Below, piece by piece: positions 8,082-16,878 of a stretch of 53,616 nt of DNA. The notes beneath the pieces are model-generated. The model searched no databases and was not told the origin of the DNA. It saw nothing but the letters and a program-made list of their open reading frames with translations. The stretch spans positions 1 to 53,616 of the forward strand of contig NZ_CACSJM010000021.1 in NCBI RefSeq assembly GCF_902706185.1, written 5' to 3'. Source of the DNA: Roseomonas sp. 18066 (GTDB lineage: Bacteria > Pseudomonadota > Alphaproteobacteria > Acetobacterales > Acetobacteraceae). The position numbers and the translations under genes were made by a program. Position 1 is the stretch's first letter; every line of letters begins with the position of its first letter.

Positions 8082-10367
8082 TCAGCTCACACGTCCAGCG
8101 ATCACCCGGCTCTTCCCCCAAGACCACTTGCCCGTCCGATAGCCCTTGATCTTAGCTCCGAAACGTAACGGGATGCCTCCTCCAAATCCTTTGCCTCTGC
8201 CAACCCCCTTCCCCGCCATCAACGCCTCAACCTGGGCCCCCGACACAATCTCCCTGTCCACCAGCAGGTCTGCCAGGCGCCGGATCACCCCCGCATGCCG
8301 CCGCACCACCGCACGCGCCTCGGCGTAGGCCGCGTCCAGCATCCCGGCAACGCCGCGCGCCACATCCGGCTGCTCCGCAAGTAGCGCGGGGACATTGGCG
8401 GTATCCGGCATGCCCCGCCACACCAGGGCGCCCTGCCCCTGGGTGAGGCCGAGGGCGGTCACGGCCACCGTTGCCAGCCACGTGGCCCTGGCGAGATCGC
8501 TTTCGACGCCGCCCCCGCTCGTGGCTGATGCCTCGCCGAGCAGTTCCTCCTCGGCGGCGCGCCCGGCCAGGGCCTCCCGCAGTGTCGCGAGCAGGGTCGC
8601 TGGAGTGAAAGCGGGCTGCCCGGCGCCCGAGCCCTTCCAGTGCACACGGCCCGCCAGTCCCCTCGAGGGGACGATCGTCGCCGCGATCACAGCGCCCGGG
8701 CGTTCCAGCGCCACCAGACCGGCATGCCCGGCCTCGTGGATGGCTGTTCTCCTCAAGGAGGCCAGCGGCGGGCTCGGCACCCTCCCCCTCACTTCCGCCT
8801 CCAAATCTGCAAACGTGGCTCCTCGCCGGTCATGCCGCGCCCGCCGCCGCATGCCGCGGACCCACTGCTCGGCGTCGGCGCCGGTCGAGCCGAGGCCGAG
8901 GAGCGCGAGGCGAGGCAGGTCGGCGTCCGGCAGTTCCTCGCCCAGGTGGTGGCGGAGGATGGCGGCGAGGGCCGCCTGGTCCGGCAGCGGCACCTGGATC
9001 AGGCGCTCCAGGCGACCCGGTCGCAGGATAGCCGGGTCGAGGCGGCTGGCGTCGTTGCAGCAGCCGACGACAACGACCCCCTCGCGCCCTGCAGCGCCGT
9101 CCAGCTCCTCCAGGAACGCGTTGACGACTTGGACGGCGTAGTCGCGCTCGCGGCGGCCAAACGTCGCGCGGTCGCAGAAGGCGTCGACCTCGTCTACGAG
9201 CAGGATGCACGGCGCCGACCTGCGCGCGTCGTCGAAGGTCCTCTGCATGGCTCCGAGGGTGGTGCCGAGGTGGCCCTCCCGCGCTCCCTGCCATCGCGCG
9301 AGCGAGCCGGTCACGAGGGGCACACCACATTGGGCAGCTAGCGCCTTGGCGAAGGTGGTCTTGCCGGTGCCGGTGGGGCCGAATAGCACTGCCCCTCGGT
9401 CCACCTCGCGCCAGGGCAACTTACCCCCGGCGTAGTCCGCAAGGTCGCGCGCGACATCCAAGCCCCAGCGGATGGCCTCATCCATCCCGTGCAAGCCATC
9501 CAGCTTCAGTGCCTGATCGTTGGTCTGCCCCGAGGCTAGCTGCGCGAGCCGATTGAGGTAGGCGTCCGCATCCTGGCCCGGTCGCCGGGCGAGCCACAGG
9601 TCGGCGACGGTCACCCGAGCCGCCACCTCTGCAGCGATGGACGCCGTGACCGGCGGGGCGCCGGTCAGGATCGTTGCCGTCTCGGTGAGCACCGAGGCAT
9701 CCGGTAGGCCAATGGTTACCCGGTCGGTCGCGGCACGCATAAGGTCGGAGGGCAGGAAGCGTGCGGGCGACGGGCTGAATCCGTAGACCGGCCGACCACT
9801 CGAGACCACCGCGCGAACTGCACGGTTCCCTTCGTCGGGGCGGTGGTCGCGGGAACGTCCGTCTCGGCGGACGGCCACCCAGGGGGAGCTCGCACTCTCC
9901 TTCCCGGGAACGGGCCGCTCCTCCGGGGCGTCGCCGTCCCGAAGGATTCCCTTCGCAGCGTGGATGAGCTCCCGCCAGGCGTCGGCGACGGGTTCGACCC
10001 ACTCGGCGTCCGGCACCTCGACAACGATCACGGCTCCGGGCTCGAGTGCGCGGTCCTTGAGTGCGGGGTCAGCCTCCAGCAGTCGCAGCACCATGGCGTT
10101 GGCAGTAATTTGGGCCGGATCGGCGGGCTCCGGCTGGCCGAGCGGACTGCCATCGGCCGCCCGCAGCATGGCGCCCCATGCCTCACCTGGCGACGTGCCC
10201 ATATCGTCCGGCAGCGAGTCGAGGGCTTCCTCGAACTCACCTGCCAGCCGGTCCATTAGGCGCTCCCGGACCTCGTCATCCGTCAACGGTGCGGCGCCCT
10301 CCTGCTCCCCCTTCGGCGAGGTGGTGCTGGCAGCTGGCTTTGTGGTGCTTCCGTCGAATCTTGACAT
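8082..10367 (-). CDS. Soluble FtsH-like AAA+ ATPase with M41 zinc peptidase domain
   Basis: This 761-residue protein has an uncharacterised, acidic N-terminal region (1-285), an AAA+ module with Walker A GPTGTGKT (330-337), Walker B ILLVDEVDAF (388-397) and an Arg-finger-like LRPGRLER (448-455), and an M41 peptidase with HEAGH (544-548) plus a downstream Asp in ESDLARAT. It is thus an ATP-driven zinc protease. Cellular FtsH has two N-terminal membrane helices, and I see none here. It sits alone among defence genes, and a decayed paralogue lies at 128-275. Substrate and role are unknown. A defence role, as for other island-borne AAA proteases, is inference only. Confidence 0.85.
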   Translation of the reverse strand: MSRFDGSTTKPAASTTSPKGEQEGAAPLTDDEVRERLMDRLAGEFEEALDSLPDDMGTSPGEAWGAMLRAADGSPLGQPEPADPAQITANAMVLRLLEADPALKDRALEPGAVIVVEVPDAEWVEPVADAWRELIHAAKGILRDGDAPEERPVPGKESASSPWVAVRRDGRSRDHRPDEGNRAVRAVVSSGRPVYGFSPSPARFLPSDLMRAATDRVTIGLPDASVLTETATILTGAPPVTASIAAEVAARVTVADLWLARRPGQDADAYLNRLAQLASGQTNDQALKLDGLHGMDEAIRWGLDVARDLADYAGGKLPWREVDRGAVLFGPTGTGKTTFAKALAAQCGVPLVTGSLARWQGAREGHLGTTLGAMQRTFDDARRSAPCILLVDEVDAFCDRATFGRRERDYAVQVVNAFLEELDGAAGREGVVVVGCCNDASRLDPAILRPGRLERLIQVPLPDQAALAAILRHHLGEELPDADLPRLALLGLGSTGADAEQWVRGMRRRARHDRRGATFADLEAEVRGRVPSPPLASLRRTAIHEAGHAGLVALERPGAVIAATIVPSRGLAGRVHWKGSGAGQPAFTPATLLATLREALAGRAAEEELLGEASATSGGGVESDLARATWLATVAVTALGLTQGQGALVWRGMPDTANVPALLAEQPDVARGVAGMLDAAYAEARAVVRRHAGVIRRLADLLVDREIVSGAQVEALMAGKGVGRGKGFGGGIPLRFGAKIKGYRTGKWSWGKSRVIAGRVS

Positions 10368-10668
10368 GGGTCACTGCAGCTCCGGCGCCGGTGCACTGTA
10401 TTTACCGCCATCCGCCCCTGCCTTGCGGCAGAAAGTTCCCGGTTCACCGATGATGAGCATGGTGCCTCCTGTTCCAACGGCCCTACTGCAGGGGCGAAGC
10501 AACCCCGCGACCGAAACAGGACCGGAACGTGAAGGCGGTGGTCAAAACATTCTTCCGCCCAAAATATTTGCCAGTAACTCCGACCGGATGAGGAGCGCGC
10601 CGCTCAATCCCGGATCTTGCTTGCTTGCGATCCATGCATCCTGACAACGCCCTTGAGGAGACGCCCAC
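10368..10668. other. Divergent intergenic region
   Basis: About 300 bases separate the minus-strand AAA protease from the plus-strand gene at 10669. It should hold promoters for both. I see no convincing gene, repeat or operator. Confidence 0.5.
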
Positions 10669-10926
10669 ATGGAAGACGAGCGGCGCTGGCGGATCGCCGA
10701 GGAAGGCATCCTGCAGATCGAGAAGTTCATCCGCCGCGGCAACATTGAGATGGCCGCCTCTTCCTTCGAGCTGACGGCCGACGGCCTCATAGCCTTCGCG
10801 AATGCCAAGCAGATGTCCCGCCTGCGCAAGCTCGCGTCGGCCCTGGAAATTCGCGATCCGGGCTGGGCCGGGGAGCCACTGGAGGAACTGCAGGCTGTTG
10901 AGCCTTCCCGGTTCGGGTTTCACTAA
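10669..10926 (+). CDS. Small hypothetical protein, 85 aa
   Basis: The ATG follows a strong GAGGAG ribosome binding site. The protein is helical and charged (starts MEDERRWRIAEEGILQIEKF, ends EPSRFGFH). It has no signal peptide or membrane segment, and I do not recognise a family. Codon use with high third-position GC supports it as real. The next gene begins 126 bases downstream on the same strand, so the two may form a unit. Confidence 0.65.
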   Translation: MEDERRWRIAEEGILQIEKFIRRGNIEMAASSFELTADGLIAFANAKQMSRLRKLASALEIRDPGWAGEPLEELQAVEPSRFGFH

Positions 10927-11051
10927 GGTCACGCACACGGCTCCGCCTTGCCGCCTACCTGTCCGATCCCGCTGCCCAGCAGCGCGATCTCCTGTAAGGT
11001 TCTATTGCCAATCGTCACTCAGGCGAGCGCACCAGCGACGGAGCATCCCAA

Positions 11052-12029
11052 GTGACCACTCGTGGGCAGCCGAACCCCCTCAATGCTGATGAAACCACCC
11101 GACCTTCGGCTGCTGCCGCTGCATCCGGTGTCGTCGGGCCGCTCCCGGTCGACGAGACTGCCCTCTCCCGCACCTGGACCGATCGCCTGCTTCCTTCCAT
11201 CAAGCAGCGTGGTCAGCGACCGTCCGTGGGAGAGCGCGTCTGGGATTTCCATGACTTCCGATCCTGGCGTGCCACCGCCTGGGAGATCGCCGCCGACTTC
11301 TTGGACGAACGGGTCAGGGAAGAGTTCCGGCGCTCCCCGCCGGAGTACGTCGTATCCGACGACCTGAGTTGGCTCGACAGCATCATCGACCGGGCGACTG
11401 GGCGCATTTTGGACAGCAAGCGCCTCATGGCGGTGCGACTGGCCAAACGGTATGACTTCCTGCGCTGCTGCCACGCGACCAATGCAAGGGATTTAGGGCT
11501 CTACTACGGGCGGGGCATTCAGCCGTTGGTACCGGAGCGGGCCCGCGAGGCTGCCCGAGCCATCTTCCTCGATGGCTCCTATCCGGAACTGACGGCTGAC
11601 GACGTTGAGGAGGCCATCAAGGCGACAGGCCATGGCCTCCGTGCCGGACGCGTCTTCTTCGAGGTGAACGAGCGTTCGCTCGTCGCCGATGGTGGCCATT
11701 ATCTCCTCTATGGAAGCGAGTACCTTACAGGGATCGCCGCTCATCTGCGTGGAGCAGTTCGCCGCGACTATAGGCAGGCCCTCAAGGGACGCGGCACGCC
11801 AACCGTCTTCCTGTGCGACGTCCCCATCACCGCCCTCCGAATGGATATGCTGGAGGCCGCAGGAACGGTGCTGGAGTTCCTGTTCGAGGAGTTGCTGGAG
11901 GGCGACGACTGCGTCCCCGATCCACATCGCGGGTTTGGCTTCTCCATACCACAGGCACTGCCGCCGGATAGGATTGTCGGCCACTACCATCCCACTGGCG
12001 TGCGCGACCCGCTCACGGGCGGCCGGTAG
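11052..12029 (+). CDS. Hypothetical protein, 325 aa
   Basis: The start is GTG at 11052, preceded by GGAG. After a low-complexity, Ala/Pro-rich leader (1-35) the protein has a globular body. Notable segments are ARDLGLYYGRGIQPL near residue 155, a FLDGSYPELTADDVEEAI helix, and VADGGHYLLYGSEYL near 215. The spaced H-Y, Y-G and S-E-Y residues recall ADP-ribosyltransferase-like folds, but the match is too weak to assign one. It ends with a short Gly/Arg tail. It lies in a defence-rich region and could be an effector; that is speculation. Confidence 0.7.
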   Translation: MTTRGQPNPLNADETTRPSAAAAASGVVGPLPVDETALSRTWTDRLLPSIKQRGQRPSVGERVWDFHDFRSWRATAWEIAADFLDERVREEFRRSPPEYVVSDDLSWLDSIIDRATGRILDSKRLMAVRLAKRYDFLRCCHATNARDLGLYYGRGIQPLVPERAREAARAIFLDGSYPELTADDVEEAIKATGHGLRAGRVFFEVNERSLVADGGHYLLYGSEYLTGIAAHLRGAVRRDYRQALKGRGTPTVFLCDVPITALRMDMLEAAGTVLEFLFEELLEGDDCVPDPHRGFGFSIPQALPPDRIVGHYHPTGVRDPLTGGR

Positions 12030-12670
12030 GTCAAGCACGACGATCTAGGGGCCCGGGAGGAGCCAGTCTCCACCAGGCGGAAAGACGTCGGTAGCTCCAC
12101 GCACTCCGAGGTTATTGCCTCCAGTGGGTCAAGGAACGACTCTGGACGCCCGTCTGACGTTCTGTCATCGAAACAATACTGCCCTGCTGACCAAGCCCGG
12201 TCACAAAGGTCAGGCCACCGGATGTCTGCCTCAGGACCCGGCTTTCTCGTCCATACTATTGCAGATGACTGTACTACGGCAGATCTACGCGGCAGGGAGA
12301 AAGATGACGATCGTCCCGCCGATACGACGCCGGTAGCGAACCGGTTGAGAGAGCGAGACCTACTTCGGTGGGCAACCATTGCATCCCGTGGCGCCGTCCC
12401 CTGATCTACTGTCAGCCCCCCATATCCGAGCTTTTCGCCCTCGAACCCTTGCTGGCCCGCATTGTGATCTGTTCCTTCCGCCCTTGTCGGATGGCATGCC
12501 GCATAGTCATGGGCGAACCGCAGTTGAAATGGGTGCGGCGTGCTTATCAGACCGTCTCAACGACCCTTCAGCCCCTCCTCGCCATTCAAGAGTTCGGCTC
12601 CGTAAACTTGCAGCGGCCTTCAAAGCCCGGGAGCAGTACAGGGTCGAGCAGCCGGAAAAGGATACAGCGG
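12030..12670. other. Gene-poor stretch
   Basis: Open frames here have poor codon use and overlap each other on both strands. I recognise no protein, RNA gene or repeat. It is likely decayed sequence. Confidence 0.4.
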
Positions 12671-12919
12671 CTACTCAAGGGGTAAGCCAGCCAGGTGGCG
12701 GACACAAGCGACCGCTTCCGTTTTAGCAGCCTCAGGGCTGGAGCGTGGAACAGAGGCGGCGGCGATGGTTTCGCCGCCTTTCGTCAGCGTCAGAACAGCC
12801 CGTGCCACCCAGAGGCCTTCGCCGAAGGGAGTAGCTGGGTATACGGTGATCGTGTGGTCAATGCAGATGATAAATTGCGGCATCAACGAGAGCTTAGCTT
12901 CTGCGTCGGAAAAATCCAT
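12671..12919 (-). CDS. Small hypothetical protein, 82 aa
   Basis: The protein has a plausible fold pattern: a short beta-hairpin (FIICIDHTITVYPATPF), a second strand pair (LWVARAVLTLTKGGET) and a C-terminal helix (SPEAAKTEAVACVRHLAG). I do not know the family. The ribosome binding site is weak at the first ATG, and a second ATG (MPQFIICIDH) is an alternative start. No partner gene is adjacent. Confidence 0.45.
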   Translation of the reverse strand: MDFSDAEAKLSLMPQFIICIDHTITVYPATPFGEGLWVARAVLTLTKGGETIAAASVPRSSPEAAKTEAVACVRHLAGLPLE

Positions 12920-13034
12920 TGCAGCCGTGAAGGCGGCTCATGGGTTTCGTGCAGAGCAACAGGGCATGTTCGATTAATGGAGGCGATAACCCGATAAGCA
13001 TGGGTATTTCTGGCGCGCCGAGATCATAAGAAGT

Positions 13035-13298
13035 CTAGCCACGAGAAGAAAGCGGCCGACTTTTCATCTGATCAGCAATCGTCTGATAATGGTGCCGGTT
13101 TGCCAAAGCTTGATGCAGCTCTTCCGCCTTCTTTTCGAAGCGCGTACTGGCGGCAGGAGCTTTTCGAACGTTCAAAGCTATCTTAGCTGCTGCATATTCT
13201 CTCATGGCCCTCTGCACGGCAGCGTCCCATTTCTGTATAGATGCCAGGACCTCCTGTGGCGAGGAAGGCGGTTCAGAGCTGCAAAGTTTGGATGGCAT
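13035..13298 (-). CDS. Small hypothetical helical protein, 87 aa
   Basis: After a Pro/Ser-rich start the protein is a helical, charged stretch (VLASIQKWDAAVQRAMREY, then FEKKAEELHQALANRHH) that may form a coiled coil. There is no recognised family and no clear ribosome binding site. It could be a real small gene or part of decayed DNA. Confidence 0.4.
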   Translation of the reverse strand: MPSKLCSSEPPSSPQEVLASIQKWDAAVQRAMREYAAAKIALNVRKAPAASTRFEKKAEELHQALANRHHYQTIADQMKSRPLSSRG

Positions 13299-13592
13299 GA
13301 CGGTTGCTCAAGAAGGTTAGCATGCGCCCAACTGCAGTACCTGCAGCGGAGCAGATTTATGCCAAGCTCAACCTTGCAGATGCGTTTTGGTTGCGAGAAA
13401 TCGCAGAAATCTTTTCTCGCCGCAATATGACAGGATGAATTTGCCCCATTATGGGTCAGTGTCCCCAAGACGAGGGCTGAGGCATAGGAGATCCTGAAGG
13501 GGCAGCAAGGGCCCCCTTCGTCAACGACACGGCCGATGACCTGAGAACCTGCCGCCCAGCGGCGCACGCCCGCTGGAAGCCCTGCGGACGAG

Positions 13593-13904
13593 ATGAAGGC
13601 CGCCCACGCCGACCTGAAAGCCCTCGACCGGGTTCTGGCGCTGGTTAGCCCTTCCATGGCGGTCGCCGCCGAAGGGCGCGGGCGGCCGTCGACCACAGCC
13701 GAGGTCGCAGAACAGACGCTGCGTGAGAAGGGCCTGGAACTCGACGACCCGCGCCTTCCCGGCCTCATCGACCGCGTTTCCGCGGCGATGAACCAGTGGG
13801 CCTCTAAGGGCAAGGTCGCTCGCACCGGCACCGCAGACGGAGGTCGGGGCGGTTTGTGGGAAGTCGCGATGCTGGACGCGTATCCAGGGCAGTCGGACGG
13901 CTAA
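13593..13904 (+). CDS. Hypothetical protein, 103 aa
   Basis: The sequence reads as a compact helical protein with a polar linker (GRGRPSTTAEVAEQTL) and a C-terminal segment ending in LWEVAMLDAYPGQSDG. The middle (LELDDPRLPGLIDRVSAAMNQW) could be part of a winged-helix-like fold. The ATG has only a modest ribosome binding site, and the gene may be the remaining C-terminal part of something longer. I do not recognise it. Confidence 0.45.
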   Translation: MKAAHADLKALDRVLALVSPSMAVAAEGRGRPSTTAEVAEQTLREKGLELDDPRLPGLIDRVSAAMNQWASKGKVARTGTADGGRGGLWEVAMLDAYPGQSDG

Positions 13905-13961
13905 CAGGGGCCGCCTCCGACCCATCTCGGCCAACGTTGCGGGCAATGCGCCCCCGATGCC

Positions 13962-14270
13962 ATGCTCCTCGACCCGACCTCCCATCCTTCGGGCGCGCAG
14001 GAGCGGAGCAAGCAGGTGCACAGCGGTTCATGTCTCTGTGGTTCGGTGACCTTCACCGTGGATAGCAGCCTGCCACATCCGAACTTCTGTCATTGCGGAA
14101 TGTGCCGGAAGCACTCCGGGCACTACTTCGCATCCCCCGACGTGCCAAGGGCCGCTTTGACGCCGAATCAGCCTGCCCAATATGGCGTCCGCACGAACGT
14201 TGCGATGGATACGGAATGGACAGGATGTATGATTCAATCGCGAATCGACGCAGGCGCGGCTTCGTTATGA
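13962..14270 (+). pseudogene. Truncated GFA (glutathione-dependent formaldehyde-activating) family gene
   Basis: Within this frame SGSCLCGSVTFTV, then FCHCGMCRKHSGHYFAS, match the N-terminal zinc-binding Cys motifs of GFA-domain proteins. The match is lost after VPRAALT: the frame ends 40 residues later without the CxxCGS motif expected near the middle of the domain. The likely original start is a GTG near 14017. This is a remnant with about half of the domain. Confidence 0.7.
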
Positions 14271-14304
14271 CCACGCCCTGAGCCGCTACTGGAAGGGTAA
14301 GCCC

Positions 14305-14499
14305 GTGCCTTTGGCCCCGACTTCGACTCCCGATGCGAACGTGACCGACGCCACGCCCAAGGGGGAGGTCCTGGCCTCTGCACCTACAAACCGCGCGGTT
14401 CTACGGCTGCAGGCCCGACTTAAAGCCAGCGCCAAGACCGACGAGGCGATCACCAGCAACGACCGCACGCACCACAGCCACAGCCACAGCCGGTCCTGA
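14305..14499 (+). CDS. Small protein ending in an HSHSHS tail, possible RiPP precursor
   Basis: This 64-residue frame starts with GTG after GGAAGGG. It is Ala/Thr-rich and polar, with a helical middle (NRAVLRLQARLKAS), and ends THHSHSHSRS. Thirty bases downstream lies a fragment of a radical SAM maturase of the kind that cross-links ring residues in short peptides. A leader followed by a ring-residue-rich tail next to such an enzyme is the layout of a RiPP precursor, with His as the possible modified residue. This is inference. The reading could also be chance in a decayed region. Confidence 0.4.
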   Translation: MPLAPTSTPDANVTDATPKGEVLASAPTNRAVLRLQARLKASAKTDEAITSNDRTHHSHSHSRS

Positions 14500-14524
14500 C
14501 CGGGCATCGCCCTGTCTCTCCCGC

Positions 14525-14618
14525 GCCTGGACGTCGTTCCTCCTCAAGGTTGCCTTAACGCTGCAACTTGGATTGTGACTACTGCTACGTGTATCACCAT
14601 GCTGACCAAGGCTGGCGG
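14525..14618 (+). pseudogene. Fragment of a radical SAM peptide maturase (FxsB-like)
   Basis: The frame AWTSFLLKVA runs to 14554, and after a seven-base stretch (one base too long) a second frame gives CNLDCDYCYVYHHADQGWR. Together these match the start of radical SAM enzymes of the FxsB type, including the CxxxCxxC cluster motif. After this the similarity stops, so the gene has a frameshift and has lost most of its length, including the SPASM part. The following ~450 bases contain no recognisable remainder. Confidence 0.72.
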
Positions 14619-15089
14619 TACATGTTCGAGCGCGAGGTCGCCCAGGTAGCCGTTGCCGCCTGGGCGCGCCGGGCGGGTCTGTTTTCCGTGTTCGACGCGG
14701 ATGGTTTCGCGACATTGTCGCGGCGGCCAGCCCTTGCTCGCCTTCATGTCCATCGACATCTCGCCCGCCCGTCATACAGCAGAGCTCGGCGTACGGCTCG
14801 ACTACCAGAAGTGTTGCTGTCGCAGGGCAGCCGCGGCCGGTGACGAAGGCCTGGACGCTTGGGCCGCCGAGATGGCCCGGCGCAGGCGCGCCGTCGGCCA
14901 CTATCGGCTCCTGGATCACTCGGGGTACGCGCAAGGTGAGGCGTTCCTCAGCCACGTTCCTTGCTCGGGCCGATGCGCGCCGTCGCTCCGCCAAGCCATG
15001 CAGGTGTCGCGGTGGCAGGCACGGGACGGCAGGCAGAGCAAAGCACGCGGCGCCGAAGCGCCACTGTCGCCACCTGAAAGGACGACACC

Positions 15090-15347
15090 ATGGACGAAGC
15101 CCATGCCCGCCTGCATCTCGAGACGCTGAGGCGCCACATGGACGGAGCCGCGACCGCCACCGAAGCCAAGGCGGCCCTGGATGCCCTGCAGACCATCAGC
15201 CAAAACAACTTGAGGGAGCACGTGCGTGCCTATCGGGACACGATGGGCTCGCACATCCTGCCTCCCGGCGGAGACCGGGCCTACTGGCTGCATCGCGCCC
15301 TGCAGGGCATCGATGGTGCCCTGGGAAACTGGGTTTACCCGACCTAA
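15090..15347 (+). CDS. Small hypothetical protein, 85 aa
   Basis: The ATG follows GAAAGGA at good spacing. The protein is helical (MDEAHARLHLETLRRHMDGA, then ATEAKAALDALQTISQNNL) with a more mixed C-terminal half ending in GALGNWVYPT. Codon use is good. There is no recognised family and no membrane segment. Confidence 0.6.
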   Translation: MDEAHARLHLETLRRHMDGAATATEAKAALDALQTISQNNLREHVRAYRDTMGSHILPPGGDRAYWLHRALQGIDGALGNWVYPT

Positions 15348-15688
15348 AGCGGCAAATGCGCGCCGACGTGCATCCAGGCCGCCGGTGCGCTTCTCAGGTG
15401 CCTTGCCTCGTTCACGCAAAATGGCTCCAATCAGACGGGCGCGTTAACCGCGCATGCGGAGCCCAGCCGCGCGCGAGGCCAGTCTCGCCGTTCCGTTCCA
15501 GCCAGGGAGCCAGCGCAAGGAATCGCGCATCTCGGGTTGCGCCCACAAATCCTTGTTGGGTCTCCCTTTGCGGACCGCCCCGCCAGTGGTGACAGCCCGC
15601 TGTTGCCGATGCCCTCGGGACCTCGTAGCCTATGGGTCCGGGCCGTCATCTGCAGGTGGCCAAGCCCGCGAGGAATGACGAGATCCAC
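15348..15688. other. Intergenic stretch without visible feature
   Basis: No convincing gene, repeat or RNA was found between the small gene at 15090 and the AbiEi-like gene. Confidence 0.4.
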
Positions 15689-16309
15689 GTGACCCAGTTG
15701 CAGCAGCTACAGGACCTGCTGGCCGACGGCTCCGTATGGCGTTCGTCGGCGCTGCGGTCCCTTGGCATTCGGCCGCAGGCGATCGCCAATGCCCTCAAGG
15801 CTGGGCAAATTTCGCAGGTCAGCAAGGGCTTCTATTACCGGGCCGATGCCGGTGTGGACCCGGGGCTTGCCAGCTTGGTGGCCGGATGCAACCGCATGCC
15901 GCAGGCGGTCGCCTGCCTCCTCTCCGCCGCCCACCTGACCGGCCTCGCCGACCGGGCACCCGAGCAACCATGGATCGCGCTGCCGTTGAACGCCCATGGC
16001 AGTACAGCCTGCGGACAGGTCGGGCACCTGGTGCGGTGGAGCTACGATGGCGCTTTCGAGGAAGGCGTAGAGGAGCGGCGCATTGGCGGCGCCTCCGTCA
16101 GGCACACTGGCCCGGCCCGCACCGTGGTCGACTTGGTCAGGTACGCCAGACGCCTGGGTGGCATGGCACCGGCGGCCGCGGCGACTAGGCGCTTCGTTGC
16201 AAGTGGTGGAGCGTTTTCGGAAGTCGCGGATGTCGCGATGAAGTTGCGCGTTCCCGATGACACGCTGAGCAGGCTGGAGATGCTCCAGGTGGCCGTAGCG
16301 GCAGGCTAA
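15689..16309 (+). CDS. Solitary AbiEi-family antitoxin-like protein
   Basis: This 206-residue protein has an N-terminal winged helix (VWRSSALRSLGIRPQAIANAL, then QVSKGFYYRA) and the AbiEi core (QAVACLLSAAHLTGL, PWIALPLN, VRWSYDGAFEEGV, and TGPARTVVDLVRYARR). The same core motifs occur at 21634-22185, so the two are paralogues. GTG 15689 is the best start because it begins just before the winged helix; the frame opens earlier at 15632. No AbiEii toxin follows: the next ~570 bases hold no gene. It may be an orphan regulator or the remains of a pair. Confidence 0.8.
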   Translation: MTQLQQLQDLLADGSVWRSSALRSLGIRPQAIANALKAGQISQVSKGFYYRADAGVDPGLASLVAGCNRMPQAVACLLSAAHLTGLADRAPEQPWIALPLNAHGSTACGQVGHLVRWSYDGAFEEGVEERRIGGASVRHTGPARTVVDLVRYARRLGGMAPAAAATRRFVASGGAFSEVADVAMKLRVPDDTLSRLEMLQVAVAAG

Positions 16310-16755
16310 TCAGCCAGACTTCAGATTGAATCCTTTCCAATTAGCACAGCTGCAACGCCACATCCTCGATCCCGCGGCCAACGGCCGCGTCCACGAGCGA
16401 CGAAGGCTCTCCCGCACGAAGCCGGAGCGCCTGATTCGGGGCGGCCACAGAAGTCTGGCGAGGTCTTAACGTTAACGGTTCAGCAACCTGCCCGCGCGAT
16501 TTGCTGGCTCATGCAAGAGTCTAAGGAGTTGTCAGCTTCTTCGGCTTCGACGAACTCGGCTCGGGCAGTGCTAAGCCGGTGGGAAGCCAATGAGACAACT
16601 TCCATAGCATGGTCTCATCCAAACGGCAAAGCTGCGGCTCAGGATGTCGTTGCGGCCCGCATCTCCTTTCGGTGGAGATCAAGCCTCGCAACACTGCGCT
16701 TGCTGAGGCGAAGCCGGGCATTGCTCGCGCCGCCCACTCGACTCACGTATCTGTG
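16310..16755. other. Gene-poor stretch after the orphan AbiEi
   Basis: No nucleotidyltransferase partner or other gene is visible. A short palindrome TTAACGTTAA lies near 16467. The region probably once held the toxin gene, but no trace is readable. Confidence 0.4.
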
Positions 16756-16811
16756 AGATTTAGATACAGAAACGCCAGGTGAGGCATAGCCTGACCTGGC
16801 GCTCTAAATCT
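16756..16811 (+). promoter_or_regulatory. Long interrupted hairpin upstream of the Abi-CBS gene
   Basis: Outer arms AGATTTAGA (16756-16764) and TCTAAATCT (16803-16811) are perfectly complementary, and so are inner arms CGCCAGGT (16773-16780) and ACCTGGCG (16794-16801). The loop between the inner arms can pair further (AGGC with GCCT). The structure ends 67 bases before the ATG. There is no T-run after it, so a simple terminator is less likely than a 5'-leader structure or a small RNA. Structured RNAs have been described upstream of some abiF genes. Confidence 0.6.
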
Positions 16812-16878
16812 GTGCCGAGGGCGCGTAGCTTTCGCCAGTGGGGCCACTTCGACTGCTGAGAGATAGGTAGCGTTACCC

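Noticed and set aside
14401..14994. Minus-strand frame of 197 codons over the radical SAM relic
   Set aside because: It runs antisense to the recognisable CxxxCxxC segment and shows no family features.
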